Positions 1-11,720 of a stretch of DNA of 64,000 nt are shown one piece after another. The notes under the pieces were generated by a model. The model was not told where the DNA came from. It searched no databases and saw only the letters and a list, made by a program, of their open reading frames with translations. The translations under genes were made by a program, and so were the position numbers. Source of the stretch: Triticum aestivum (lineage: Eukaryota; Streptophyta; Magnoliopsida; Poales; Poaceae); contig NC_057802.1 of the NCBI RefSeq assembly GCF_018294505.1, forward strand, positions 309,959,137-310,023,136, read 5' to 3'. The first letter of the stretch is position 1. The number at the start of each line of letters is the position of its first letter.

Positions 1-182
1 TCATCGAAACCCTAATCAATACCACCTCGACTGGACGTAGGCTTTTACCTTCACCGTAAGGGGCCGAACCAGTATAAACCCTCGTGTTCCTTGTCCCGCT
101 TAACCCCTTCAAGCTTCCTAGCTGCGATGGCTCCACGACTAAGTCCTACTTCAAGGACATCTGCCGTGATAATTCCACGACA
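1..182 (+). mobile_element. Family-B LTR fragment (right end of a second B-type element)
   Basis: This stretch is the reverse complement of the first part of the LTRs at 6219 and 18716. It ends at 182 in CCACGACA, the sense-strand 3' end of that LTR, so this copy is in + orientation, opposite to element B. The element or solo LTR continues left of the window. It interrupts the chromodomain end of element A, whose reading frame runs on into LTR sequence down to about position 51. The presumed target duplication GAGGT (183-187) cannot be confirmed because the left junction is outside. Confidence 0.85.
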
Positions 183-3100
183 GAGGTGGGCCTCGCATTC
201 CCAGGTGGCTTCCCGGTCGGAATGGTGCGACCACTTCACTTTCAGAAATTTGATTGACTTGTTGCGAGTCTTGCGCTCAGTTTCTTCAAGAATAGCAACG
301 GGGTGCTCATGATAAGACAAATCTTCTTGGAGGTCAATCTGTTCGAAGTTGATAGTGCGCTCAGGCGTCTTGAAGCACTTGCGGAGCTGTGACACGTGGA
401 ACACATCGTGCACGTTCGCGAAGTTGGACGGAAGCTCAAGTTGATAGGCGAGGTCGCCTCTTTTGCCAATGATCTTGAAAGGACCCACGTATCTAGGGGC
501 AAGCTTCCCTTTGATACCGAAGCGACGAGTGCCTTTCATTGGAGAGACGCGGAGGTAGACATGGTCTCCGATCTCAAAAGCCAAATCACGATGCTTACTA
601 TCATAGTAACTCTTCTGGCGCGATTGCGCGGCTTTGAGATTATCACGGATGACTTTACACATTTCTTCAGCTTCAGTGATTAAGTCATTGCCAAGAAGTT
701 GGCATTCACCAGTCTCTGACCAATTGAGAGGAGTACGACACTTTCTGCCATAGAGAATCTCGAATGGGGCCTTGCCCGAACTCGCTTGGAAGCTGTTGTT
801 GTAGGAGAATTCGGCATATGGAAGACAATCTTCCCATTTCATGCCAAAGGAAATGACACAAGCCCTGAGCATATCTTCAAGAATTTGATTGACTCGCTCG
901 ACTTGGCCACTAGTTTGAGGATGGAAAGCTGTGCTGAAGCGAATGTTAGTGCCCATGGCCTTCTGGAAGGAGTCCCAGAACTTGGATGTGAAGATGCTTC
1001 CACGATCTGACGAAATCAATTGTGGAATGCCGTGCAAAGAGACAATTCTGGAGGTGTAAAGCTCTGCCAGCTGAGCTGCTGTGATGGATTCTTTGATTGG
1101 AAAGAAATGAGCCACTTTAGAAAGCTTGTCAATGACAACGAAGATAGCATCATTTCCACGCTTGGACTTTGGAAAACCAGTCACGAAGTCCATTTCGATA
1201 TGATCAAACTTCCATTCCGGGATAGCAAGAGGTTGGAGGAGACCAGCTGGTCGTTGGTGTTCTGCTTTCACTCTTCGACAGACATCACATTCATTCACGA
1301 ATTGAGCGATCTCTCGCTTCATTCGAGTCCACCAATACGACTGCTTGAGGTCATGGTACATCTTCGTACTTCGAGGATGAATGGAAAGGAGAGAATTGTG
1401 CGCTTTGTTCATTATGACTTTCCGTAGAACACCTTTAGGAACCACAATCCGGTCCTCGAAGAACAAAGTGTCTCTGTCATCAATGCGATAGCACTTGTAT
1501 TTGGAAAGACCCTTGTCGATACCACGTTTCACCTTCTTCACCATGGCATCAAGGAGTTGTGCCTCACGAATTTGATCTTCCAAAGTAGGAGAGACTATGA
1601 GGTTGGCAAGAAAGCCTTGAGGAACAACTTGGAGATTCAGCTTGCGGAAAGCTTCACAAAGATCCGGTTGGAAAGGCTTGATAATTAAGCTGTTGCAATA
1701 AGCCTTCCTGCTTAAAGCATATGCAATGACACTGGCCTTGCCTGGAGTATATTCAATACTCGGATTGTAATCTTGAATCATTTCGACCCATCGAGTCTGC
1801 CTGAGGTTGAGGTTGGGCTGAGTGAAGATGTACTTGAGACTCTTGTGATCGGTGAAAATGTCCACTTGTCTTCCCAACAAGAGATGTCTCCACGTTATTA
1901 ATGCATGGACAACTGACGCCAACTCAAGATCGTGAGTGGGGTAGTTCTTCTCGTTGGGCTTCAACTGACGAGAGGTATAGGCCACAACTTTCTTCTCTTG
2001 CATTAACACAGCACCGAGACCTTGGAGAGAAGCATCACAGAAAACTTCAAACGGCTTGGATTCATCAGGAGGAGTCAAGACAGGAGCTGTGACTAGTTTC
2101 TCTTTGAGAGTGTTGAAAGCAACGTCACACTCAGGAGACCATACATACTTCACATGCTTCTGGAGGAGGTTGGAAAGAGGCTTTGCAATCTTGGAGAAAT
2201 TCTCAACGAATCTTCGGCAATAGCTTGCAAGACCAAGAAAATTGCGGAGCTGCTTGACATTCTGAGGAGGTTCCCAATTCACAATTGCGGACACCTTCTC
2301 GGGGTTCACAGCGATGCCCTTGGCAGAGATGATGTGACCAAGGAAAAGAACTTCATCATGCCAAAAGTCACATTTGGAGAACTTCGCATAGAATTGATAC
2401 TCTCTGAGCTTGTCGAGCACCAATCGCAAATGTTTGGCATGATCCTGCTTATTCTTGGAGAAGACCAAGATGTCATCGAGATACACCAGGACGAATTCAT
2501 TGGTATAGGGGTTGAAGATGAAATTCATCATCCGAGAGAACACTGGAGGAGCATTGACAAGGCCGAAAGACACGACAGTATATTCATAAGAACCAAAGCT
2601 TGTTCTGAATGCTGTCTTGGGAATATCTTCTTCACGAATGCCAATCTGATGATAACCCATACGAAGGTCATGCTTCGAGAATACTTTAGCACCTTTGAGT
2701 TGCTCAAATAGCTCATTGATGTTGGGAAGTGGATAATTGTTCTTGATTGTCTTCTTGTTCAATGGACGGTAGTCGACACAAAGTCGGTCCGTGCCATCCT
2801 TCTTCTTGACAAAAAGAACACCACAACCCCATGGAGAAGAACTCAGTCTGATCAAACCCAGAAGCTCTTGTTCATCGAGCTGTTTCTTCAATTCCTTCAG
2901 CTCGTTGGGTCCAAACTTGTATGGACGCTTGCAAACGGGTTCAGTACCAGGCTCTAGTTCGATAACGAACTCAACTGGCCGGTGAGGAGGCATACCCGGA
3001 AGCTCTTCTGGAAAGACATCTTGATACTCACAAACGACTGGAATTTGAGAGATGGCATTCAATTCGCCCTTCTCATTGAGAGAGAAAAACCGAATGGTTT

Positions 3101-3704
3101 CATCACGAGCGGCATAAATAATCACATCCTCAGACGAGTGTGTCAATTGAATTTCCCTGGCAGCACAATCAAGTTGAGCCTTGTGCTTAGAAAGCCAGTC
3201 CATCCCGAGGATAAGATCAATATCCGAGTCACCAAGAACAATTGGAGAAGACTGGAATTCATAGTCGCCCATCTTGATGGAAACATCACGAGCAACCAAA
3301 CTAGAAGACAAAAGCTTTCCCGGAGAAACAACTTGCATAACTTTGGATAAAATCTCTGTGTCAACATTGTGCTTCGATGCAAATGGGTATGACAAGAAAG
3401 AATGCGATGCACCAGTATCAAAAAGAACTTTTGCAGGAATATCATTAACAGGAAGATTACCCATTATCACATCAGTAGATTCCTCCGCTTGAGCTGCATT
3501 CATCATGTTCACCTTTGCAGACTTTGGATTATGCTTGACCACTGCATTGCTGGAAGATCTGACAGGCGGAGGAGGCGGAAGGCGCCTTTGGTTGAAGCAC
3601 TTGTTAGCATAGTGACCTTTCTGCTGACATTTGTTGCAAGTCACCTCTAAGAGTGGACGGTGATAAGGAGCATTGGACTTTGGAGCTTGATTCTGAGACT
3701 TGTT
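183..3704 (-). CDS. pol: Element A pol: zinc knuckle, protease, RT, RNase H, integrase, chromodomain (interrupted)
   Basis: This reading frame encodes the replication and integration enzymes of element A. Numbering from the Met at 3644, there is a CCHC knuckle (residues 3-16), protease DTGA (76-79) with ILGMDW near 145, and RT with YLDD (388-391). RNase H starts near FCDAS (534), then come the integrase zinc site (C786, C789) and the DDE triad D819, D880 and E916 with 35 residues between the last two. A C-terminal chromodomain segment with [15 protein letters not shown] follows. The last RNase H catalytic Asp, normally in ADALSR, reads Tyr (AYALSR, about residue 642), which should inactivate the enzyme. 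The true product joins gag upstream; a TAG at 3705-3707 now separates them in the same frame. The chromodomain end is replaced by LTR sequence. Confidence 0.88.
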
Positions 3705-4589
3705 CTAATAGCTAGAGTTGGAAGAGTTGGAAGAACCATGGCCACCTTTGTTCTTCTGCTGATAAGGCTGACGAAACGGAGGAGGAGGCAACCAGAACTT
3801 CTGTTGCTTAGCTGTCACAAGTGAGGAAGAAGAAGACTGAACTGCGTCTCTGACTCTCTTCTTAGAAGCCTCACACTTGAGCTGAGCAGCCTCTTGCTTC
3901 AGTGCCATATTATAGAATTGATCAAACTGAGTAGGCTCAACAAGAACGAGAGCTAACTGCAGATCCTCTTTAAGGCCACCTCTGAAGTGGTAGATCATGC
4001 TCTTTTCATCAGGAACGTCTTGTTTAGCGAAGCGAGCAAGTTTCTGAAACTGGATGTTGTATTGATACACAGACATGTTGCCTTGCTTGAGATTGCGGAA
4101 CTCCTCACGCTTGCTCTCAACAACACTTTGTGGAATGTGGTGCGCTTTGAAGTCCCGACAGAAGTCAGTCCATGTGATCACACGACCTCCTCTGGAATCT
4201 TTGTATTGCTGAAACCAATCAGCAGCTTGGTCCTTGAGCTGGAAAAAAGCGAACTTGACATAGTGCTCAGGCCTGACATTGCTACATTCAAAATGCTTGT
4301 TGATGTCCACGAGCCAATCATCGGCATCCGTGGCCTCGGCACAGTAGCTGAAAGACTTGGGCTGATTTGCGAGAAAATGGTTGAGAGTAGCGAAGTGGAA
4401 CTGATTGTTGCCTTGACCTTGATTGCCTTGCCCTTGAGTACGTTCTTGCAAGAGTTGCAGAATCATCTGAGCATTGGCGTTGGTGGCTGCCATGATAGCT
4501 TGCCATGCCTCCGGAGGTGGAGGTGGTGGCGGAGGGTTCGCTTGACTCCCTTCATTGCGATCCGGATTCTGACGCGTTGGCGGAGCCAT
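3705..4589 (-). CDS. gag: Element A gag (capsid), ends at an in-frame TAG
   Basis: This is the structural protein that packages element A RNA in cytoplasmic particles. I chose the Met at 4589 (MAPPTRQNP) because the upstream in-frame Met at 4646 adds residues that do not look like gag. A proline-rich start (a run of eight prolines) is followed by the retrotransposon gag core, with FAFFQLKDQAADWFQQY and EFRNLKQGNMSVYQYN as recognisable capsid motifs. A Ser/Asn-rich tail ends at the TAG at 3705-3707. The zinc knuckle lies just beyond, at the start of the pol entry in the same frame, so the ancestral protein was one Gag-Pol polyprotein. The stop could be a C-to-T change from CAG. Confidence 0.85.
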   Translation of the reverse strand: MAPPTRQNPDRNEGSQANPPPPPPPPEAWQAIMAATNANAQMILQLLQERTQGQGNQGQGNNQFHFATLNHFLANQPKSFSYCAEATDADDWLVDINKHFECSNVRPEHYVKFAFFQLKDQAADWFQQYKDSRGGRVITWTDFCRDFKAHHIPQSVVESKREEFRNLKQGNMSVYQYNIQFQKLARFAKQDVPDEKSMIYHFRGGLKEDLQLALVLVEPTQFDQFYNMALKQEAAQLKCEASKKRVRDAVQSSSSSLVTAKQQKFWLPPPPFRQPYQQKNKGGHGSSNSSNSSY

Positions 4590-5729
4590 CCTGAAGAGGG
4601 TGACATCCGTTAGCATCTTGATAGACAAATAGATAAGTAGAATCAACGCATAGAAATTTCAACATATAGTCTTCACAATAAACATTCGAACGAAGATGAA
4701 CGAATGAATTCCATAGTAAATCATCACACTTCCATAAGTTGAGAAGCCACTTGAAAAAGATATGGAATCAACGTATACTTCGAAGCAACTCGAATACCAC
4801 AATACAAAATAAAACAAAGTATTGGCTTGCAGAATAAGCCGGAACAAACATATGATAGAGGTTTCGTCTGAAGTTTTCGTGGTGGGGCCCACACGGGCTC
4901 AATCGTACAGCACCATCCTGTACAAGGCTGTGCACATGACATACGAAGCGTCCCCGAGTCGGCATAGCCATGGACTCTTTAAGACACTACGAGACCACTG
5001 TAAAACCAACCGTGTACAGGCGGACCACTAGACGTCGAACCCCAATCTCATATCATGCGTCTGTCGGAAAGATATCCTAAGGCTACTTGAATTCCCACTT
5101 ATAAACTCCCGAAACTTTCTGGTTATGCAATCTAGTGTAGGGGATACAGCGGACACAAAATATATCACCCAAACTAGCAATCCCTAGATCCAGCTGTATC
5201 CATCCGTCAACACATAACCAAGAAACCTTCGGAAATCGTTTACCTCAACCTTCGAAAAACATCCGTTATACAAGTTATGGCAATACTCCCGAACTCCCGC
5301 CCCAGTACTGGGTGGCGTCGAGGTGATCTCACCAACAACTGCATAAAAAGAGATTTCGATGTCGGCGAAACTCATGTATTCCAGAACTGCAACGATAAAA
5401 TTGTGACGACAACACCTCGGAGCTCAACTCCCCGGGACACTGCCACAACCCCTAAATGTCAGGAGGCACCAAGAAAAATGTTCTCGTCACAAAACCATCG
5501 GAACGATTCCAAGATACCCGCGTGATCCTAAAAAAATTTTTTTAGTGAAATTTGAGAAGAGAATAGTCAAAACTTCTACGTCAGGAGACCTCACCAGAGC
5601 GACGAAGGGACTGAGGAGTAAAAAGAATCCTACTCTCCAATATATATAATCCTAAGACTCAAAACATTTTTATTCTAGACTCAACAACGCCAGCGATTCG
5701 ATCAAGCAGGGGGCTCCTAAGTCGGGGAA
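4590..5729 (-). other. Element A untranslated leader
   Basis: About 1.1 kb lies between the PBS and the gag start with no coding signal. An A/T run near 5527-5542 (an A tract followed by a T tract) can form a short hairpin. Its position fits the packaging and leader region of a gypsy element. No other feature is seen. Confidence 0.6.
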
Positions 5730-5743
5730 GGCTCTGATTACCA
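5730..5743 (-). promoter_or_regulatory. Element A primer binding site (initiator tRNA-Met type)
   Basis: On the minus strand this reads TGGTAATCAGAGCC, which is the tRNA-iMet complement TGGTATCAGAGCC with one extra A. It lies three bases inside the LTR end, where reverse transcription of the minus strand starts. The extra base is probably a later insertion. Confidence 0.8.
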
Positions 5744-5746
5744 ACT

Positions 5747-6218
5747 TGTAACGCCCATGATGCGGCTATATCTCCCATGTGTCGAGGCACGACTTAGAGG
5801 CATAACCGCATAGTGGTTTTGTCGCAAGAAGGGTCATCTTCACACAATCCCATGTAATGAACAAGAATGGGATAAAGAGTTGGCTTACAATCGCCACTTC
5901 ACACAATACATAAATATTATTCATACATCATCCAAAATACAAACATATAGACCGACTACGGTCAAAATCCAGATGAAAATAAGACAACCCCAAATGCTAG
6001 ATCCCCGATCATCCCAACTGGGCTCCACTAGTGATCATCGGGAAAAGACACATAGTAACGACCACGTTCCTCGTCGAACTCCCACTTGAGATCGACGCCA
6101 TCATCTGCACTGGCATCGTCGGCACCTGCAACTGTTTTGGTAGAATCTGTGAGTCACGGGGACTCAGCAATCTCACACCCGCGAGATCAAGACTATTTAA
6201 GCTTGTAGGAAAGGATGG
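5747..6218 (-). repeat. Element A 5' LTR, U5-side piece
   Basis: The + strand text starts TGTAACGCCC and is cut at 6218 by element B. The target copy GATGG (6214-6218) is repeated at 19192-19196, after which the LTR resumes. The outer end at 23176 reads GGGTGTTACA, the inverted match of TGTAAC.CCC, so both pieces belong to one LTR with TG...CA ends. Confidence 0.85.
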
Positions 6219-6736
6219 TTTCGTGGAATTGTCACGGCAGATGTCCTCGAGCTAGGACTTAGTCGTGGAGCCATCGCAGCCAGGAAGCTTAAAGGGGTTA
6301 AGCGGGACAAGGAACACGAGGGTTTATACTAGTTCGGCCCCTTACGGTGAAGGTAAAAGCCTACGTCCAGTTGAGGTGGTATTGATTAGGGTTTCGATGA
6401 CCAGGGAGCTAAACTGCTATGCCTGGTTCTCAATGAGATCTTGCTTGTCCCTAAACCGCTGCCGGGTCGCCCCTTTATATAGGGAGACTGACGCCCAGCA
6501 GCTCTCAGAGTCCCGGCCGGCTCATAAGAGTGTCCGACTCGGACTCTCAACTATTCTTGCCTTACACTACAAGTTCTATCATGATAATGATTGTAACTAC
6601 GGGCCTTAAGCCATATCCGGGTCTCAAGCCCATCTTTGGCCCACCGTCTTCAAGCTTGGCGCCGGGCTTCTGGTAATGACCACATGAGTAACCTGGCCCG
6701 TCCTGGCGGGTGACTCTAAGGTCTATATCCTCAACA
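6219..6736 (-). repeat. Element B 3' LTR (518 bp)
   Basis: The + strand starts TTTCGTGG (the ancestral TG is damaged) and ends ATCCTCAACA. A TATA box reads CTATATAAAG on the minus strand near 6474-6482. Compared with the other LTR it holds 42 extra bases near 6410-6455, bounded by CTAAAC repeats. The interior side at 6737 starts with a polypurine-like tract on the minus strand. Confidence 0.9.
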
Positions 6737-7017
6737 TTAGGCCCCAGATTGATTTGAGCCAGCTCATGTCAATCTTCAATCCTTTCGATAGAAAATCTCC
6801 GTCTTACAATTGTGTGAAGGCCATAACCCGGCGTGACGTCATCCTCTGGACTCCGGGTAATCCGCCGTGACGTCATCTTCCATTAAACCCGTTTTTTACT
6901 CCGCCAGATCCGCAACGGATCTTATCTTTACTGTCATCCCGAAAATCGAGGCGTTTCGTGGGGAGATAACCACGCCGTGGTCTCCTTGATTCTCGCGCCC
7001 ACTTATGAGCTCGCCCT
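6737..7017 (+). other. Element B interior between the 3' LTR and the antisense-gene TATA box
   Basis: No ORF of interest is present. This 281-bp stretch would be the proximal promoter of the antisense gene and, on the other strand, the polypurine-tract side of element B. I see two copies of a short CGTGACGTCATC motif (near 6830-6843 and 6867-6878), which contain the TGACGTCA core bound by plant bZIP factors. Confidence 0.5.
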
Positions 7018-7025
7018 TATAAATA
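7018..7025 (+). promoter_or_regulatory. TATA box of the antisense gene in element B
   Basis: TATAAATA is followed about 30 bases later by a pyrimidine-rich leader (CTCTTCTTCCTCCTCGCG). A 5' splice donor (CACC/GTAAGT) lies at 7199 and an acceptor (CATAG/GCTG) ends at 7806, just upstream of the ATG at 7823. Together these look like a cellular-type promoter with a 5'-UTR intron on the strand opposite to gag-pol. Confidence 0.65.
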
Positions 7026-7822
7026 GGCCGGCCCGACGGGCCTTCAGCCACTCTTCTTCCTCCTCGCGCCACTGTTCCTTTGCTCGAGCTCGAACTCCAC
7101 CGCCGCCGCCGCGCCCCCGGTCTTCGTCAACCTTGGCCGCTGCATCACCCTGACTCGGTCCAGACAAACGGCGGCGACCCCCGCACCTCTTCAGCACCGT
7201 AAGTCCTCACTACCCCGTAGAACAGATCTGCAGTAGGGTTCATCCGTGTTCGTCCGTGTTCGTCGCCGTTGCCCACAAGCTCCGGTAGTTCTCATTGTTA
7301 CTGCCCCTGTTTGATCTTAGCCTGGTATAGAACCACTGCGGTAGATGTTTTAGCATCCATTTCACACGCAAGTAGACCCCTCCTTCACTGCATAAAGGCC
7401 TCATTCGAGCTCAAGAACTCCCCTGCGTCTGCTTTTAGGTCTAGAAATTTTCTTTTTACCCGACCATTTTGATCCAAAATATTTACCGCAAAGTGTGAAA
7501 CCTGTTTTCACCACACTTTGTAAAAAACTGCACTCATTGAGTCATGGCGGTTTATATTTCCGGCTTAAAGAAACCACGCTCCGTAGAATCTTCCGACTCA
7601 AAGGAAACCAGGCGCCATAGAATTTTCCGGCTCATCTATGATAAGGTCATAGACAAATTGAATTACTCTTGACATCTTTTCTGCGGCTTAGATAACTCAA
7701 TGTACTCAGATATATATCATTAGGCCCCTCGGTAAGCCGCCATTTAACACTGAACTATAACTTTCCTCCGGCTTATACTTAAACCGGACGTTTCCTTTTA
7801 TCATAGGCTGCCGACTTTCACC

Positions 7823-10800
7823 ATGCCTCCCAAAGCTCCTAAGGCCTCCATCACTTGCAATTGGATGAGGTCCAACGTCACCAATGAGACCTTAGCGGAT
7901 TTTGTCAAGTCAGGCCACCTGCCCAAGAAGGATGTCATGTCCTACCGTGCCCCTGACCCGTCAGAGGAGAGACCACAGCCAAAGGACGGAGAGGTGGTCA
8001 TTTTTGCGGATCACATGAGCCGGGGCTTCGCACCGCCCGGCTCAAAGTTTTTCAAAGACGTTCTGAATTTCTTCGATCCGCGGCCTCAGGACATAGGACC
8101 CAACTCAGTGGCCAATATCTGCAACTTCCAAGTGTTCTGCGAGGTTTACCTTGGAGAAGAACCTAGTCTGCTGCTCTTTAGAGAGCTTTTTTACTTGAAC
8201 CGTCAGAATGAGTGCGCCAATGGGCCAAGTCTGGAGCTAGGTGGCATCTCCATTCAGCGGCGGAGGGACTGCCTTTTCCCGTACGCAGAGCCGCCAAGCC
8301 ACTCCAAAGACTGGAATCTGACGTGGTTCTACTGCCAAGACACGTCGCCGGCTGATGAAAGTCCATTGCCCGGCTTTCGCCCCTCGCGTCTAGAGTCAAC
8401 ACACCCACTGTCAGACAAGCTGACTCAAGCGGAGCGCGAGCCTCTGCTCCCCACCATCAACAAGATCAAGGCTCTCTTGGGCAATGGTCTCAATGGAATC
8501 GATCTGGTCCGGGTCTGGATCTCCTGGCGGGTGATCCCATTGACCCGCCGCCCCGGCTTAATGTGCGAGTACACGGGCCGAAAGGATGACCCCCAGAGGC
8601 ACAGCCGCAACGATCTTCCTAAAGATGTTGCCGAGGAGATGACCAAGGCTCTTAAACGAGAGCCTGGCAGACTGCGGGAGGACCGGATTAGCCCCCTTCT
8701 GCAAGACCACCCCAGCCCCAGCGGTAAGCCGCTGATCTAAACATCTTATCTGCTTCTGTATATAATTTTCATCTGAATCGTTTTAAGAAATCGTCATTGT
8801 ATTTTTCAGGCTGATGACAAGTTCTGGCGGGTCAAATATGACCATGAGGCGGCCAAGAAGGCCAGAAAGGCGAAGAAAGCTTCCAAGAAAGCCGCTCCCC
8901 GCAAGAAGGGAAGTAGGCCAACTGCTTCGGAGCTGATGCAACTAAGCGACAGCTCCGAGTCAGAGGTAACCCCTGAACCTATAAGCTCTTTGTTATGTTT
9001 ATTGTTTATTTCTGTCCGCCTTACCAACACTTGTTCATCAACAGGATGACACCGGAGCCAGTAACCCGGTGGTTGAAGAGGTAATGTCACTTTCCTCCGA
9101 CTCGGAGCCCTTGCCAAGGCTGAAAGTCCAAAGGGTAACCCGGAAAGTAAGCTTTTCCAATCCTTTAGCTTATCAAGATCCTCAATTTATTTTGAAGCGA
9201 CAGGTTCATGAAAGTCGGCGGCACACCCGGACCGACAAAAACACCGACCTCTCCTCCGGGTTACCTGACACATCGAGGAAACGCCGGACCGAGGTGATCT
9301 CAAAATTGTACCCTTTTCATCCTTTGGCAGGTGTTATACGTCAACCGCTCAACTCTTCTGACTCAAATTATCAGGAAACCTCCCCCTCTTCTGGCGACTC
9401 TATGCAGTCAAGCCTGCCGGCTTTCAAGACCGCGCCCGGGTAATGATAATCACCTCATGTTGTACTTTATTTTTACTTACACTATTGTACTTATCCTCTC
9501 TGTCTTTTCAGTGCCCAGGCCAAGCTTACCAAGAGGGCGAAGAAGACCAAGCCGGTCAAAGAGCCAGAGTTGCCTGAGCCGGAGGTAGCAGGTCAAGATC
9601 CGCCAGCTGCCTCTGCTCCCGAAGCCACCGCTCCAACCGCCAAGGCAACTGCAGAAGCTTCTGCTAACCCGGAGGCCTCCAGCTCGGCTCAACCAGCAGA
9701 TGACCCGGACGTGGTAATCACCCGGACGGAGTTTGTTGAGCCGGGGAGACCTACTGCCCTGGCCAAGTGCTCCGCCAAAGGGGAGCTGCTAGTGTCCCGC
9801 TGGGTTAACCTGGACCTCACCGACTACACCAATTTGACCATTGGAGAGGTCGTCTCCGGCTTCGTCAGCCAAGTGCACAAGAGCCGGGACGCAGAGATTG
9901 CCATGGTGAACCAGATCCAGCAGAAATCTGAGGTACTATTCTTCTGTCCTCTTACTTACTGCATAGTTACCTTTACCATGCTAGCCCCCAAGTCGACGAC
10001 TTATGATTGAATATGTTGTAGACTTAGGTTCCGGCTTACTCAATTGAACCGGCAGTTTGTAGGTAGAAATGTTCAATATGCATTAGCCCCCAAGTGCCAA
10101 GTGTCTTTGCTTGGAAAACGCTTGGGACTTTAAATTTGCATAGTAACCGTTCATGTCATAACCCGGAAATTTATGCAGGCTGCCGGCAAGAAATTGGAGG
10201 CTGACATCTCTGATCTCAAGAACCGGCTGAAGATGCAAGAAATGGAGACCCGGAAGGCAAATGCCAAATTTGTGTCCAGCATCGCCGCTGAAGAAAAGCT
10301 GAAGATCGAATTTGATGCTGAACGGAAAGCCTGGGCCGAAGAGAAGGCCGCGCTGGTGAACCGGGCCGAATAGGCGGACAAGGCCCTATCAGAGAAGACG
10401 GCCGAACTCTCCGGCTTAAAGCGCCAAGTGTCTCAGATGGTTGCTGCAATCTTCGGTAAGTCATCCGCCGGCTTTCATCCAGTTTAAAATTTTGATGCCT
10501 CATAACTCACCCTTGTCGGCGGCTTATCCTGTTCTGTGAAATAGGTCCCAGAAGTGCCTACCTCAACCAGAGTGTGGTAACCAAGCTAAAGGCCGTGTAC
10601 ACCCTGGTGGAGCTACTCTACACCGGATCCCAGCGTGCCTTGGCTGTGGTGGCCCTATCCAACGAGGTGCCGACTCACCTGGCGGAGGTTCTTCGCCGGC
10701 TCGCCGTTCTGCCTCAACGTATCCAAGAGCTGCGACGGGCCTCTGCAAGAGCCGGAGCGATCGCCGCGCTGAGCCGGGCCAAGGCTTTCCTGCCCGAGTT

Positions 10801-11188
10801 AGACCCGGCAGACATCACCCTCGGCTATCCAAGTCTGAAGGAAGACGGCACAGCCTTCGACCAAAGGGACTTTGCCGCCTGCGTGAAGGTCGTGCGCCCG
10901 GTGGCCACTCTCATTGGAAACGACATAGACCTGACCAAGTACCAGCCGGGTTACAATGCGGAAAATCAGAGGATCCCGACCCCGCTCTATGAAGCCCTCA
11001 GCTTAATCCCGCCGGCTCGTCAGCACACCTTCGCCCCGGAGATTGACCCGGCGGGGTTAATTGACGAGGAAGCTCAGTTCGAAGCTCTGAGCGGCATCGA
11101 CTGGAAGTCATCAACTTTCCAGGTCTTGGGAACAGCCGGAGGAGAAGAGAGGGATGAGCCGGAGACATCAACCCAGCAGGCATCTTAA
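7823..11188 (+). CDS. Spliced antisense accessory ORF of element B (putative gypsy-type transposon / PF04195-like domain)
   Basis: The function is unknown; related antisense ORFs occur in Tat-type elements. The inferred coding exons are 7823-8723, 8810-8965, 9045-9146, 9204-9293, 9375-9439 (a further exon near 9331 is possible), 9512-9932, 10179-10455 and 10545-11188, all with GT...AG borders. Two junctions in non-zero phase (9439/9512 and 10455/10545) rejoin the frame exactly, which supports the model. The first exon has the PF04195-like pattern with GPNSVANICNFQVFCEVYLGEEP. Middle exons are Lys/Arg and Ser/Glu rich, then Pro/Ala rich. The exon at 10179 is a likely coiled coil. The last exon encodes a helical domain ending STQQAS. 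Damage: the first junction breaks phase (a stop follows at once) and a TAG lies at 10371-10373. Confidence 0.75.
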
Positions 11189-11720
11189 CTCGGCAGGCGG
11201 CTTATAAAACAATGCTCCACCCTTTGGACTAGATGAGTCTTGTAATAGAATAGGTCCAACACTTTAACTGTGCCGTGCCATCGCGCACGTATTGAATGCT
11301 GAATCCTTATGAAAGTTGCTTCCTTATATGTCTCCGGGTCATAATTGATCATTCATTGTCCTTAAGCTCAAGAATAGTTGCCCTTAATCATCCTGCATAA
11401 AGGATAAATCACAAGTCTCTAGGCGGCTTACCGCACTGAGAATCATAAGCTTTAGATATATAACCCGGAATATGAATCAAAAAAGACTATCCCTCAATTA
11501 TGTCCTCAATACAGCCGCGATAACACACTTAGCGATCTGCAAGCATACTTCCGGTTTAGATAACCCGGGTAATAAGGTTGGTACCTTAATTCTGATTCGC
11601 CTGTCTTAATGGTTAACACTGTAAATCAACGTTAAGCCGGCAAAGTGAGACCCGGCCGTATACACTTTGAAATATTCAGAAGAAACTCGCTGTAGAGCAG
11701 AAGAACTTAGGGGCTTCCGG

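Noticed and set aside
51..182. C-terminal tail of the 1197-aa frame as a novel domain of the chromovirus
   Set aside because: The last 44 residues are LTR sequence of family B read through the insertion junction; the same residues appear from the LTR at 18716.
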